Positions 23,411-23,681 of a stretch of DNA of 23,681 nt are shown here, in pieces (the first letter of the stretch is position 1; every line of letters begins with the position of its first letter). Location of the stretch: the NCBI GenBank assembly GCA_046727175.1, contig JBKPCD010000192.1, forward strand, positions 1 through 23,681, in the 5' to 3' direction. The notes under the pieces are model-generated. The model did no database searches. It saw only the letters and a list, made by a program, of their open reading frames with translations, and was not told the DNA's origin. Position numbers and translations under genes: made by a program. The DNA is from JBKPCD01 sp046727175 (GTDB taxonomy: Bacteria; Acidobacteriota; Vicinamibacteria; Vicinamibacterales; 2-12-FULL-66-21).

Positions 23411-23590
23411 GACTATTGACGATTGCGGATTGACGGATTGACGGATTGACGGATTGACGGATTGACGGATTGACGGATTGTAGATTGTCGATCGGGAATT
23501 GCGGAGCCGCCAACGCAATATCAATCTAGAATCCGCACTTCGTCAATCTCAAATCGGCACTCCGTCAATCCGCAATCTGCAATCTGCAAT
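23411..23590. repeat. Sibling inverted word array without a gene, with six tandem 8-bp units
   Basis: The left arm begins at the base next to the PBP start codon and includes six perfect tandem copies of GATTGACG (23428-23475). The right arm (about 23529-23590) carries the reverse-complement words and ends at the stop codon of the gene on the right. GATTGCGGATTGACGGA at 23421-23437 pairs with 23561-23577. The 50 bp between the arms show nothing recognisable. Word family and layout match the element at 20445-21107, minus the IVP gene. Confidence 0.8.
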
Positions 23591-23681
23591 TAGCGCCCTC
23601 GGCCGCCGCCACGAGGGACTGCCTGGCCGCCCGACGGCTGACCACCGCTCGAACGCTGACGGCCGCCGCCGTCACCACCGC
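23590..23681 (-). CDS. C-terminal tail of a Gly/Arg-rich protein (partial)
   Basis: On the minus strand a frame open from the window edge ends at TAA (23590-23592). It encodes 29 residues dominated by Gly, Arg, Gln and Ser (GGDGGGRQRSSGG, then PRGGGRGR). Such RGG-like disordered tails are common on RNA helicases and RNA-binding proteins, but also on others, so no product is named. The repeat array next to it abuts its stop codon. Confidence 0.45.
   Translation of the reverse strand, partial: GGDGGGRQRSSGGQPSGGQAVPRGGGRGR

Noticed and set aside
23411..23590. CRISPR-like appearance of the tandem GATTGACG array
   Set aside because: Units are 8 bp with no spacers, no cas genes are nearby, and the second arm is inverted.
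1..23681. Prophage, integrase, toxin-antitoxin, tRNA or rRNA genes
   Set aside because: None was seen on either strand. Apart from the IVP element, the gene content is core housekeeping.

Overview
The window is 23.7 kb of G+C-rich bacterial chromosome, almost entirely housekeeping genes of a Gram-negative-type (diderm) heterotroph. Apolipoprotein N-acyltransferase, a class A penicillin-binding protein and a SPOR protein imply an outer membrane and a murein sacculus. The gene set, the split B12-dependent acyl-CoA mutase, the type III pantothenate kinase, the actinobacterial-style (type 2) ValRS and the style of the intergenic repeats fit an Acidobacteriota (Vicinamibacteria-like) genome. That placement is inference; no rRNA gene is present to confirm it.

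Layout: (1) 1-191, the 3' end of an exported-looking protein. (2) 395-3404, a two-subunit cobalamin acyl-CoA mutase (icmA/icmB-like) and a single-domain response regulator. (3) 3649-10946, a plus-strand block valS-nadC-birA-coaX, then an uncharacterised gene and an RNA m5U methyltransferase; nadC, birA and coaX supply NAD, biotin ligation and coenzyme A. (4) 10986-13887, minus-strand argS followed by a class I glutamine-amidotransferase-like hydrolase. (5) 14066-20444, plus-strand V4R-like protein, nfeD, slipin, SPOR protein, lnt and prfB, an envelope/translation block. prfB carries its programmed +1 frameshift. (6) 21110-23410, a minus-strand PBP1A-type enzyme, then the 3' end of a Gly/Arg-rich protein at the right edge.

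The unusual content lies between the genes. Nearly every gap longer than about 80 bp is filled by a degenerate array of short 'words' (for example GGATTGACGGATTGCAG, GGTAGCTCGGTAGTTCG, CAGGAGAACGGGAGAAG, GGGAAATGG, GGGCTTTGG). The arrays usually come as a left arm and a reverse-complement right arm, and they often run exactly up to the flanking start or stop codons. Word sequence differs from gap to gap but recurs in distant gaps, and the inverted architecture is shared.

The most complete example, 20445-21107, has 16-bp perfect terminal inverted repeats. It begins at the base after the prfB stop codon, ends two bases before the PBP stop codon, and carries a gene for a four-helix-bundle protein of the 23S rRNA intervening-sequence/Avd family. 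A sibling array without that gene (23411-23590) sits on the other side of the PBP gene and shares a 17-mer core. This IVP-gene-in-inverted-arms unit is the best candidate here for an undescribed system.
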